Shown here: one piece after another, positions 25,069-32,411 of the stretch | How positions within the stretch are numbered: the stretch's first letter is position 1 | Layout: every line of letters begins with the position of its first letter | NCBI RefSeq assembly: GCF_020010925.1 | Contig: NZ_JAGJBZ010000002.1 | Location: 1,736,001-1,800,000, forward strand | DNA length: 64,000 nucleotides | DNA from: Streptomyces griseiscabiei | Lineage (GTDB): Bacteria > Actinomycetota > Actinomycetes > Streptomycetales > Streptomycetaceae | Reading direction: 5' to 3' | Program-made: the position numbers and the translations under genes | Notes under the pieces: generated by a model | Told to the model about the DNA's origin: nothing | The model's database searches: none | Seen by the model: only the letters and a program-made list of their open reading frames with translations

Positions 25069-25455
25069 ATGCGATTCCCCCCACGAGCAACACGTGTCGG
25101 AGCGGCGGCGGCACTCCTGTCCGCCCTCCTCGTCGGCGGCACCGTCACCGCCACCCCGGCCGCCGCCGCGGTCGGCAGCATCTGCTACAGCGACCTGCCG
25201 TCGCAGGCGCACACCACGCTCAGCCTGATCGCCCGAGGCGGCCCCTACCCGTACGCGCAGGACGGCAGCGTCTTCCAGAACCGGGAGCGCGTCCTGCCCT
25301 CGCGGTCCACGGGCTACTACCACGAGTACACCGTCAAGACCCCCGGCTCCTCCACCCGCGGCGCCCGCCGCATCGTCACCGGGCAGGCCCACGAGGAGGA
25401 CTACTACACCGCCGACCACTACGCGTCCTTCGACCTGGTCGACCACGACTGCTGA
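25069..25455 (+). CDS. secreted guanyl-specific ribonuclease, RNase Sa type
   Basis: A 128-residue precursor with a signal peptide to about residue 34, then a 94-residue RNase of the barnase/T1 superfamily. The mature part closely resembles RNase Sa: ICYSDLPSQAHTTLSLIA, GPYPYAQDGSVFQNRERVLP, GYYHEYTVKTPG and DYYTADHYASFDLVDHDC. Expected catalytic residues are Glu86, Arg101 and His117, and Cys39-Cys128 should form the disulfide. It cleaves RNA after guanosine outside the cell. A barstar-like inhibitor gene was looked for in the flanks and not seen. The ATG lacks a good ribosome-binding site and may be leaderless. Confidence 0.93.
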   Translation: MRFPPRATRVGAAAALLSALLVGGTVTATPAAAAVGSICYSDLPSQAHTTLSLIARGGPYPYAQDGSVFQNRERVLPSRSTGYYHEYTVKTPGSSTRGARRIVTGQAHEEDYYTADHYASFDLVDHDC

Positions 25456-25479
25456 GTCCGCCCCACCGGACTCGGCGCC

Positions 25480-25530
25480 GCCCGTCCCGGCCGGCTGTCC
25501 TTCCCCCACAGGACCGTCGGCCGGGCGGGC
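25480..25530. terminator. bidirectional terminator between the ribonuclease and a small membrane protein
   Basis: GCCCGTCCCGGCCG (25480-25493) pairs with CGGCCGGGCGGGC (25518-25530) with one unpaired base, and an inner GTCC/GGAC stem shortens the loop. It lies between two convergent genes, 25 bases after one stop and 7 bases before the other. Confidence 0.7.
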
Positions 25531-25536
25531 CTTCGC

Positions 25537-25740
25537 TCACCCGGACCTCCGGCTCTCCGCCGCCGCGAACAGGGCGATCGCCAGGACGATCAGCGCGATG
25601 CTCACATAGATCTCGTAGCCGTCCAGGGTGCTCCACTTCTGTGTCACCCCCCACTTCAGCTTGCCGGTGAGTTCGTACACCAGACCGCCGGTGCCCTGGA
25701 GCAGGGCGAGGAACCCGAGGAACTCCAACAACTGCTTCAT
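25537..25740 (-). CDS. small two-span membrane protein
   Basis: A 67-residue protein. Hydrophobic segments at residues 3-24 (LLEFLGFLALLQGTGGLVYEL) and 44-62 (IYVSIALIVLAIALFAAAE) flank a short polar loop (TGKLKWGVTQKWSTLDGY), and the C-terminus is basic. The layout suggests a small hairpin-like membrane protein. I do not recognise the family and no partner is obvious. It converges on the ribonuclease gene and is divergent from the sensor kinase gene, with about 200 bases between the starts. Confidence 0.65.
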   Translation of the reverse strand: MKQLLEFLGFLALLQGTGGLVYELTGKLKWGVTQKWSTLDGYEIYVSIALIVLAIALFAAAESRRSG

Positions 25741-25940
25741 GGCCCCGATCCTCGTCCCGCGCTCCCCCCGCCTCCATCGGCCGCGGGGCGAGGCCTGTCC
25801 GACGGGGGTACCGATCCGCGGGGCGGCGGCGCGACGAGGGTCGACGACGGCACGACGAAGGTCGACGGCGGTGCGACTTCCGTCGCGATCACCGGCGGAG
25901 GGGAGGTGCCGGAGGCCGTCTCTGCGTAGATTTGTCGACC

Positions 25941-27200
25941 GTGAGTGCTGACAAGCAGGTGCCGGAGCCCCCGGCCTTCCCGGGGCGGAGCTGGCTGCTG
26001 CCGTCGGCGCTGCTCGACTCCGAACCCGGGCGGGACCCCGGCGACGCACGACCCGGACGGCGGCCCCGGCGGACCGCCCGCGACTGGGTCGTCGACTTCA
26101 CCTGCTTCCTGCTGGCCGTGTTCATCGGCCTGCTCAGCGTGGAGGCGGTCAGGAACGAGCCCGATCTGCCACAGGCCTTCGTCGTCCTCGACCAGGTCCT
26201 CGGCGCACTCGCCTGCGCCGCCGTCTGGCTGCGCAGACGCTGGCCGGTCGGCCTCGCCGCGGCGATGGTCCCGGTCTGCTTCGTGTCCAGCACCGCGGGC
26301 GGCGCCGGTCTGGTCGCCCTCTTCACCCTCACCGTGCACCGGCCCTTCCGGTACGTGGCCTGGATCGGCGGCGCCTCCCTGGTCCTCAACCCGCTGTTCT
26401 ACTGGCTGCGCCCCGACCCCGACATCACCTACCCCTGGGTGGTGTTCCTCTCCGCAGTCCTCACCGCCGCGATCGTCGGCTGGGGCATGTTCGTGCGCTC
26501 CAAGCGGCAGCTCCTGCTGAGCTTCCGGGACCGCGCCCGACGCGCCGAGACCGAGGCGGAGCTCCGGGCCGAACAGGCGCAGCGGCTCGCCCGCGAGGCC
26601 ATCGCCCGCGAGATGCACGACGTCCTGGCCCACCGTCTGACCCTGCTGAGCGTGCACGCGGGCGCGCTGGAGTTCCGGCCCGACGCGCCCCGCGCCGAGG
26701 TCGTCCGCGCGGCCGGCGTCATCCGGGAGAGCGCGCACGAGGCACTCCAGGACCTCCGGGAGATCATCGGGGTGCTCCGGGCGGGCGAGCCCGACGACGC
26801 GGGCCGCCCCCAGCCGACCCTGGCCGCGCTCGACTCCCTCGTCTCCGAGTGCCGCGAGGCCGGCATGAAGGTCGTCCTCGACCAGCACGTCACCGACCGC
26901 GCCGCCGTCCCCACGTCCGTCGGCCGCACCGCCTACCGCATCGCCCAGGAGTGCCTGACCAACGCCCGCAAACACGCCCCCGGCGCCGAGGTCACCGTCA
27001 CCGTGGCGGGCGCCCCCGGCGACGGCCTCACCGTCCGCGTACGCAACCCCGCGCCCCCGGGCGAGGTCCCGCCCGTCCCCGGCTCCGGCCAGGGCCTCAT
27101 CGGTCTCACCGAACGCGCCGCGCTGGCCGGGGGCCGCCTCGACCACGGCCCCGAGACCGGCGGCGGCTTCGCCGTACGGGCCTGGCTGCCCTGGAGCTGA
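25941..27200 (+). CDS. NarL-type sensor histidine kinase
   Basis: A 419-residue kinase. Residues about 45-190 hold four to five membrane segments, followed by a coiled-coil linker (FRDRARRAETEAELRAEQAQ). The HisKA_3 dimerisation domain has REMHDVLAHRLTLLSVHA with the phospho-accepting His at 226. The ATPase domain has AYRIAQECLTNARKHAPGAE (N box) and GSGQGLIGLTERAALAGG (G box). The GTG at 25941 lies 8 bases after TAGATT, a leaderless arrangement; a TTG at 25932 is the alternative. No response-regulator gene follows directly. The NarL/LuxR-type regulator at 29438 is the probable partner. Confidence 0.88.
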   Translation: MSADKQVPEPPAFPGRSWLLPSALLDSEPGRDPGDARPGRRPRRTARDWVVDFTCFLLAVFIGLLSVEAVRNEPDLPQAFVVLDQVLGALACAAVWLRRRWPVGLAAAMVPVCFVSSTAGGAGLVALFTLTVHRPFRYVAWIGGASLVLNPLFYWLRPDPDITYPWVVFLSAVLTAAIVGWGMFVRSKRQLLLSFRDRARRAETEAELRAEQAQRLAREAIAREMHDVLAHRLTLLSVHAGALEFRPDAPRAEVVRAAGVIRESAHEALQDLREIIGVLRAGEPDDAGRPQPTLAALDSLVSECREAGMKVVLDQHVTDRAAVPTSVGRTAYRIAQECLTNARKHAPGAEVTVTVAGAPGDGLTVRVRNPAPPGEVPPVPGSGQGLIGLTERAALAGGRLDHGPETGGGFAVRAWLPWS

Positions 27201-27307
27201 CCCCGGGCCGTGCCACAGGTGGGGTGAACCCCGGCATCGGCGTGCGCCGCGCCATCTCGTGCCCCATGATGGCCAGTTGACCCGTACGTCTCGGGAGGGA
27301 CCGCAGA

Positions 27308-28291
27308 GTGAGTTCCGGGGGACACAACCCGTACCAGCCGCCCTGGCAGCCGAACGGAGGACCGTACCCACCGCCGCCGTACGCCCCCAACTCCCCGTAC
27401 CCGTACGGCCCGAACCCCTACGCACCCCAGCCGCCCCCCACGCTCGTGCGGCGGATGCGGGAGGACGAGTGGCCGCCCCTGCGGGAGTTCCTCAGCGGGC
27501 TGCGGCTGCACGGCTGCCTCTGGGTGATGGCCGCGATGTGCGCGTGGCCCATGGTGGTCGGACTGCTGCTGGGCTACCCCCTGGCCCGCTCCGCCCGCCG
27601 CCCGGCCCGGCGGATCTTCCCCTCCCGCGCCCGCCACCGCCTCGCGGACGACGACGTGACCCGGATGCAGCGGCGGCGGGCCTGGACCGCCACCCTCATG
27701 TCCGTGCTGATCCTTGCCGTGTACGGCAAGGCCGAGGACGTCGACCAGGCACAGCAGCAGTTCATGATGCGGCTGATGGTCACTCCCTGGCTGCTGCTCC
27801 TGAGCGCGCCCGTGGTCGTCGCGGCCCTCTTCCGCTGGTCGTCGCCGACCGCGCGCCGGACGATGCGCGCCCCGCTGCGCACCGCCGGGGCGTCGGCCCT
27901 GTGGTACGTCGGCGCCTTCACGACGGTGCCGCTGCTCGGCGGGGCGATCTACTACACCCGCACCCACCTGGAACAGGACATGAGCCTCTGGGCGCCGCTC
28001 GCCCTGCTCGTGCCCCTGCTCTGGATGCTGCTCTTCATCGTCTTCGCCACCGGGCCCGCCGTGCGCAGCGCCTTCAACACCGCCGATGTGCACCCGGCCC
28101 TCCCGGCGCTGCTCACCGGCGCCCTGGTGTGGGAGTTCGCCGCCATCAGCCTCGCCGTCGGCGGACCGCCGCCGGGCCCGCCGCTGGTCCAGCTCGCCGC
28201 GCTCGTCGGCGGCCCCGCCTCGGTCACCGCCGTCGCGTGGTGGGAGATACGCCGGCTGCGCACCCGCCACGGGGTACGACTGCGCGCCTGA
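27308..28291 (+). CDS. multi-span membrane protein of unknown function
   Basis: A 327-residue protein. The first 45 residues are Pro/Tyr/Asn-rich low complexity (NPYQPPWQP, PNSPYPYGPNPYAPQ), then about six hydrophobic spans between residues 70 and 310 (WVMAAMCAWPMVVGLLLGY, LLLLSAPVVVAALF, LWMLLFIVFATGPAV and others) separated by basic loops. Pro/Tyr-rich N-terminal tails on membrane proteins are common in Streptomyces. No catalytic motif is visible. GGGAGGG lies 8 bases before the GTG. It follows the kinase gene by 107 bases on the same strand and may share its promoter or signal. Confidence 0.7.
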   Translation: MSSGGHNPYQPPWQPNGGPYPPPPYAPNSPYPYGPNPYAPQPPPTLVRRMREDEWPPLREFLSGLRLHGCLWVMAAMCAWPMVVGLLLGYPLARSARRPARRIFPSRARHRLADDDVTRMQRRRAWTATLMSVLILAVYGKAEDVDQAQQQFMMRLMVTPWLLLLSAPVVVAALFRWSSPTARRTMRAPLRTAGASALWYVGAFTTVPLLGGAIYYTRTHLEQDMSLWAPLALLVPLLWMLLFIVFATGPAVRSAFNTADVHPALPALLTGALVWEFAAISLAVGGPPPGPPLVQLAALVGGPASVTAVAWWEIRRLRTRHGVRLRA

Positions 28292-28309
28292 CGGGGACCG
28301 GCGGCGGGG

Positions 28310-29338
28310 TCACCCCAGGCGCGGCACCACGCGCTGCCCCGCCGACCCGTACACCCAGGCCGACGCCTCGTCGATGAAGTCGCCCGGGAAGCCGAGACGG
28401 AAGGCGGTGGTCTCCTCCAGCCGGGCCAGCACCTCCGGCGGGAGCACCAGCCGGGCGGCGCCGAGGTTGTCCATGAGCTGCTCCACGCGGCGGGCGCCGA
28501 GGATGGGGTGCACGGCGGGGGAGTGGGCCATGGTCCAGGCGATGGCGATCTGGGCCGGGGTGGCGTCGAGTTCGTCCGCGGCGCGCTGCACGGCCTCCGC
28601 GACCGCCCGCTCGCGCTCCCCGACCGCCCCGGCCGACAACCGGGTCGCGATGCCCGGCGCCATCCCGCCCGGCCGGGTGTACTTGCCGGACAGGACACCG
28701 TTCTGCAGCGGACTCCACGCCGCCACCGACATCCCGAACGCCTCCGCCATCGGCAGCAGTTCCCGCTCGATGTCCCGGTTGAGCAGGCTGTACGGCACCT
28801 GGAGCGCCGACAGCGGTGACCAACCCCGCCATTCCGCGAGGGTGTTGGCGCGCGACACCACCCAGGCCGGGGCGTCCGAGATGCCGACGTACAGCACCTT
28901 CCCGGACCGTACGGCGTCGTCCAGGGCCCGCATCGTCTCCTCGACCGGGGTGTTGCGGTCCCAGATGTGCACCCAGTAGATGTCGACGTAGTCCGTGCCC
29001 AGCCGGCGCAGACTCGTCTCCAGCGACAGCGCGAGGTTCTTGCGGTGGTTGCCCGCGGCGTTGGGATCGCTGCCGTCCCGGGACACGGTGTACTTGGTGG
29101 ACAGCACGAACCGGTCGCGGCGCCCCTTGAGCAGCTCGCCGACGATCCGCTCGCTCTCCCCGCCCCGGTAGTTGACCGCCGTGTCGATCACATTGCCGCC
29201 GGCCTCCGCGTACACGTCGAGGATGCGCGCGCACTCCTCGGGAGGGGCGCCCACCCCGCCCTGCTCCCCGAACGTCATGGCGCCCAGGAACAGCTCGGAG
29301 ACACGGAGCCCGGTCCGGCCCAGGAGTCGGTAACGCAC
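28310..29338 (-). CDS. aldo/keto reductase
   Basis: A 342-residue NADPH-type aldo/keto reductase. VRYRLLGRTGLRVSELFLG opens the barrel. The catalytic set is Asp/Tyr in NVIDTAVNYRGGESE, Lys in FVLSTKYTVS and His in DYVDIYWVHIWD. SPLQNGVLSGKY and HPILGARRVEQLMDNLGA bind the cofactor. The sequence is like the AKR11/YajO-type group, with no known substrate. The GTG at 29338 follows GGAGGAATCAG, a strong ribosome-binding site. The gene points against both neighbours and sits between the sensor kinase region and the response regulator, which suggests it was inserted into an older kinase-regulator unit. Confidence 0.9.
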   Translation of the reverse strand: MRYRLLGRTGLRVSELFLGAMTFGEQGGVGAPPEECARILDVYAEAGGNVIDTAVNYRGGESERIVGELLKGRRDRFVLSTKYTVSRDGSDPNAAGNHRKNLALSLETSLRRLGTDYVDIYWVHIWDRNTPVEETMRALDDAVRSGKVLYVGISDAPAWVVSRANTLAEWRGWSPLSALQVPYSLLNRDIERELLPMAEAFGMSVAAWSPLQNGVLSGKYTRPGGMAPGIATRLSAGAVGERERAVAEAVQRAADELDATPAQIAIAWTMAHSPAVHPILGARRVEQLMDNLGAARLVLPPEVLARLEETTAFRLGFPGDFIDEASAWVYGSAGQRVVPRLG

Positions 29339-29437
29339 CTGATTCCTCCGTCGGTTGAAAGCCGTACCGGCCGACACTAACCGGTCGGCCCGCGCCGACG
29401 CGGCGGTCCGGGCGAAGCGTCATTACGGTAGTGCTCC

Positions 29438-30151
29438 ATGACCGACGCCCGGGCCCTGCGCCCCGACGATGGACCGACGACCGTGATCCGACTGCTCCTC
29501 GTGGACGACGACCCCCTGGTGCGGGCCGGTCTCTCCTTCATGCTGGGCGGCGCCGACGACATCGAGATCGTGGGCGAGGGCGCCGACGGGAGCGAGGTGG
29601 ACGCCCTCGTCGACCGCACACGCCCCGACGTCGTCCTGATGGACATCCGGATGCCGGCCGTGGACGGCCTCACGGCCACCGAGCGGCTGCGCGCCCGCGC
29701 GGACGCGCCCCAGGTCGTCGTCCTCACCACCTTCCACGCCGACGACCAGGTCCTGCGCGCGCTGCGCGCGGGCGCCGCCGGTTTCGTCCTCAAGGACACC
29801 CCGCCCGCCGAGATCGTCGACGCGGTACGGCGGGTCGCGGCCGGTGACCCCGTGCTCTCGCCCGCCGTCACCCGCCAGCTCATGGTCCACGCCGCCGGAA
29901 GCGCCGCGGACACCCGCCGTGCCGCCGCCCGTTCCCGTGTCGCCGTCCTCAACGACCGCGAACGCGAGGTCGCCGTCGCCGTCGGCCGCGGCGCCTCCAA
30001 CGCGGAGATCGCCGCCGAACTCTTCATGAGCGTCCCCACCGTCAAGACGCACGTCTCCCGCGTCCTCGCCAAGCTGCACCTCAACAACCGTGTGCAGATC
30101 GCCCTGTTGACGTACGACGCGGGGTTGCTGGAGGAGGACGGGGACGCCTGA
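29438..30151 (+). CDS. NarL/LuxR-type response regulator
   Basis: A 237-residue regulator. The receiver domain spans residues 17-130 with VDDDP near the start, the phosphorylated Asp at 69 (VVLMDIRMP), TTFH and FVLKDTPP. The LuxR-type helix-turn-helix is at about 165-225 (LNDREREVAVAVGRGASNAEI, SVPTVKTHVSRVLAKL). The partner is probably the NarL-type kinase encoded at 25941. TACGGT lies 8 bases before the ATG at 29438, the same leaderless layout as the kinase gene. A GTG at 29482 would trim the non-conserved first 15 residues. Confidence 0.88.
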   Translation: MTDARALRPDDGPTTVIRLLLVDDDPLVRAGLSFMLGGADDIEIVGEGADGSEVDALVDRTRPDVVLMDIRMPAVDGLTATERLRARADAPQVVVLTTFHADDQVLRALRAGAAGFVLKDTPPAEIVDAVRRVAAGDPVLSPAVTRQLMVHAAGSAADTRRAAARSRVAVLNDREREVAVAVGRGASNAEIAAELFMSVPTVKTHVSRVLAKLHLNNRVQIALLTYDAGLLEEDGDA

Positions 30152-30160
30152 GCGGTCTCG

Positions 30161-30304
30161 GGGTTGTCGGGTGCGGGTCCGGTGGGGCTGGTCGCGCAGT
30201 TCCCCGCGCCCTGAAAGAGGCCTGCGGCCCTTTCGGGGAAAGCACGGGGCGCAGCCCCTGCTTTTCAGGGGCGCGGGGAACTGCGGAGCCCACCGGACCC
30301 GCAC
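30161..30304. repeat. dispersed inverted repeat, copy D (degenerate)
   Basis: The same arms and loop hairpins as copies C and F, but with one C missing from the left core and about six bases missing from the right arm after AACTGCG. It lies between the convergent response regulator and Gfo/Idh genes. Confidence 0.83.
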
Positions 30305-30357
30305 GCGCTGATGAAACCGCATCCCCCACCCCGGGGCGAACCGGGCCACGCCGGAGG

Positions 30358-31368
30358 CTACTCCCGCCCGCCCGCGATCTCCCCCAGATTCACCGGCCGG
30401 TGCTCCCGCCGCGACACCTCGCACGCCTCCGCGACCCGCAACGCCTGCAACGCCTCCCGCCCGTCGCACGGATTCGCCCGCTCCCCCCGCACCACCTCCA
30501 CGAACGCCGCGATCTCCGCCTCGTACGCCGCGGCGAACCGCTCCAGGAACCCGGTCCACGGCTTGTCCGCCGGCGGCGGCCCGCTCGGCTCGGTGGACGC
30601 CACCGGCGTACGGTCGTCCAGCCCGACCACCACGGTGTCCAGCTCCCCGGCCAGCTCCAGCCGCACGTCGTACCCGGCCCCGTTCACCCGCGCCGCCGTG
30701 GCCGTGACCAGCGTGCCGTCCTCCAGCGTGAGCAGGGCGGCGGCCGTGTCGAGGTCGTGCGCCTCCCGGAACATCGGATGCCCGACGTCCGACCCGGTCG
30801 CGTAGACCGTGGCGACCTCGCGCCCGGTCACCCACCGCACGATGTCGAAGTCATGGATCAGGGTGTCCCGGTAGATCCCGCCGGAGACCGGGAGATACGC
30901 GGCGGGCGGCGGTGTCTGGTCGGCCGTCAGCGCCCGTACGGTGTGCAGCCGCCCGAGCCGGCCCGCGCGCACCGCCTCCCGCGCGGTGACATAGCCGGAG
31001 TCGAAGCGCCGCTGGAAGCCCATCTGCAGCACCGTCCCGGCCGCGTCGACCTCGGTCAGCGCCGCTAACGTGCCCGGCAGGTCCACGGCGACGGGTTTCT
31101 CGCAGAAGACCGGCAGTCCCGAGCGTGCTGCCCGACCGATCAGTTCGCCGTGGGCCGACGTCGCGGCCGTTATCACCACGGCGTCCACACCCCAGGTGAA
31201 GATCTCGTCCACCCCCGGCGCCACCGTCTCGCCGAGGCGGTCCGCGAGGTCATGGGCCCGAGTCGTGTCGACGTCCGTGATGATCAGAGAGCCGACATCA
31301 CGGTGGCGGCTGAGGGTGGTCGCGTGGAACGTCCCGATGCGACCCGCCCCGATGAGTCCGATGCGCAT
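30358..31368 (-). CDS. Gfo/Idh/MocA-family oxidoreductase with a TTA codon
   Basis: A 336-residue NAD(P)-dependent dehydrogenase related to inositol 2-dehydrogenase. MRIGLIGAGRIGTFHA is the Rossmann start, FCEKPVAVDL holds the catalytic-site EKP, and LIHDFDIVRWVTGRE carries the DxxxH-type His region. Inositol and related polyols are the usual substrates of the nearest groups; the real one is not decidable here. Codon 101 (31068-31066) is TTA, so the enzyme should be bldA-dependent. The ATG at 31368 has no evident ribosome-binding site; an in-frame ATG at 31377 exists. It is divergent from a GntR regulator with a perfect palindrome between them. Confidence 0.85.
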   Translation of the reverse strand: MRIGLIGAGRIGTFHATTLSRHRDVGSLIITDVDTTRAHDLADRLGETVAPGVDEIFTWGVDAVVITAATSAHGELIGRAARSGLPVFCEKPVAVDLPGTLAALTEVDAAGTVLQMGFQRRFDSGYVTAREAVRAGRLGRLHTVRALTADQTPPPAAYLPVSGGIYRDTLIHDFDIVRWVTGREVATVYATGSDVGHPMFREAHDLDTAAALLTLEDGTLVTATAARVNGAGYDVRLELAGELDTVVVGLDDRTPVASTEPSGPPPADKPWTGFLERFAAAYEAEIAAFVEVVRGERANPCDGREALQALRVAEACEVSRREHRPVNLGEIAGGRE

Positions 31369-31409
31369 GGGAAACAAAGTGGGGTCGTACCCGCCGCCGT
31401 GTCAATGCT

Positions 31410-31421
31410 TTGTCCGGACAA
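31410..31421. promoter_or_regulatory. palindrome TTGTCCGGACAA, probable GntR operator
   Basis: A perfect 12-base palindrome lies in the 102-base space between the divergent dehydrogenase and GntR genes, about 50 bases from the GntR start and 42 from the dehydrogenase start. Its position suits joint repression of both genes. Confidence 0.65.
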
Positions 31422-31470
31422 CCGAACTACGCAACTTCCCGTCACCACATACCGGGGCTACGCTCGGCGG

Positions 31471-32235
31471 GTGCCGAAACCAGAAGTGGCTCCGACCGTG
31501 TCGCTCCAGCTCAGCGTCGACCGCAGCAGTCCGGTCCCGCTCTACTTCCAGCTGTCCCAGCAGCTGGAGGCCGCGATCGAGCACGGCGAGCTGACCCCGG
31601 GCAGTCTGCTGGGCAACGAGATCGAACTCGCCGCACGCCTCGGCCTGTCCCGCCCGACCGTCCGCCAGGCCATCCAGTCCCTCGTCGACAAGGGCCTGCT
31701 CGTACGCCGCCGAGGTGTGGGCACCCAGGTCGTCCACAGCCAGGTCAAACGCCCCCTGGAACTGAGCAGCCTCTACGACGACCTGGAGGCCGCGGGCCAG
31801 CGTCCGGCCACCCGTGTCCTGGCCAACACCACCGTCGCGGCCTCCGCCGAGGTCGCCGCCGCACTCGCCGTCGCGGAGGGCGGCGAAGTCCACCGGATCG
31901 AGCGACTCCGTCTGGCCCACGGCGAGCCCATGGCCTACCTCTGCAACTACCTCCCCGCCGACCTCCTCGACCTCGACTCCCCCCAGCTGGAGGCCACCGG
32001 CCTCTACCGCCTCATGCGCACCGCAGGCATCACCCTGCACAGCGCCCGCCAGACCATCGGCGCCAGATCCGCCACCCCGGAGGAGGCCGACCGCCTGGGA
32101 GAGCCGGAGCACGCCCCGCTGCTGACCATGCAGCGCACCACGTTCGACGACACCGGCCGCGCCGTCGAATACGGCACCCACATCTACCGGGCGTCGCGTT
32201 ACTCGTTCGACTTCCAGCTGCTGGTGAGGGCGTAG
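31471..32235 (+). CDS. GntR-family (HutC type) transcriptional regulator
   Basis: A 254-residue regulator. The winged helix is at about residues 15-85 (PLYFQLSQQLEAAIEHGEL, SLLGNEIELAARLGLSRPTV, LVDKGLLVRRRGVGTQV). The UTRA/HutC ligand domain is at about 105-250 (VHRIERLRLAHGEPMAYLCNY, ATGLYRLMRTAGITLHSARQ, MQRTTFDDTGRAVEYGTHIY). The GTG at 31471 lies 6 bases after TACGCT, suggesting a leaderless transcript. It probably represses the divergent dehydrogenase through the palindrome at 31410, with a sugar-type effector inferred from the neighbour. Confidence 0.88.
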   Translation: MPKPEVAPTVSLQLSVDRSSPVPLYFQLSQQLEAAIEHGELTPGSLLGNEIELAARLGLSRPTVRQAIQSLVDKGLLVRRRGVGTQVVHSQVKRPLELSSLYDDLEAAGQRPATRVLANTTVAASAEVAAALAVAEGGEVHRIERLRLAHGEPMAYLCNYLPADLLDLDSPQLEATGLYRLMRTAGITLHSARQTIGARSATPEEADRLGEPEHAPLLTMQRTTFDDTGRAVEYGTHIYRASRYSFDFQLLVRA

Positions 32236-32241
32236 AAAGCT

Positions 32242-32273
32242 GGAGGAGCAGGTGGCGAAGCCCCTGCTCCTCC
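32242..32273 (+). terminator. terminator of the GntR gene
   Basis: A perfect 11-base stem, GGAGGAGCAGG (32242-32252) and CCTGCTCCTCC (32263-32273), with a 10-base loop, begins 6 bases after the stop codon. Confidence 0.78.
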
Positions 32274-32356
32274 AGGGGCGCGGGGCTGTGTCGATATGCG
32301 GCTCCGCCGCGTGGGCGCGAGAAGCCCCACCGGCCCGCACCCGAAAAACAACCCAC
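32270..32356. repeat. dispersed repeat, copy E (variant with GATATGCGGCTCCGCCGCGTGG)
   Basis: The CCAGGGGCGCGGGG half-unit is joined to a second Streptomyces-type module, TCGATATGCGGCTCCGCCGC, and ends with the familiar AGAAGCCCCACCGGCCCGCACCCG tail. The CGGCTCCGCCG piece is itself a small hairpin. It follows the GntR terminator and lies between codirectional genes. Confidence 0.65.
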
Positions 32357-32411
32357 GGCACCCCCCGCCCCCACGCCGCACCCGGCGGAGCGCTAAGGCA
32401 GAATCGGCACG

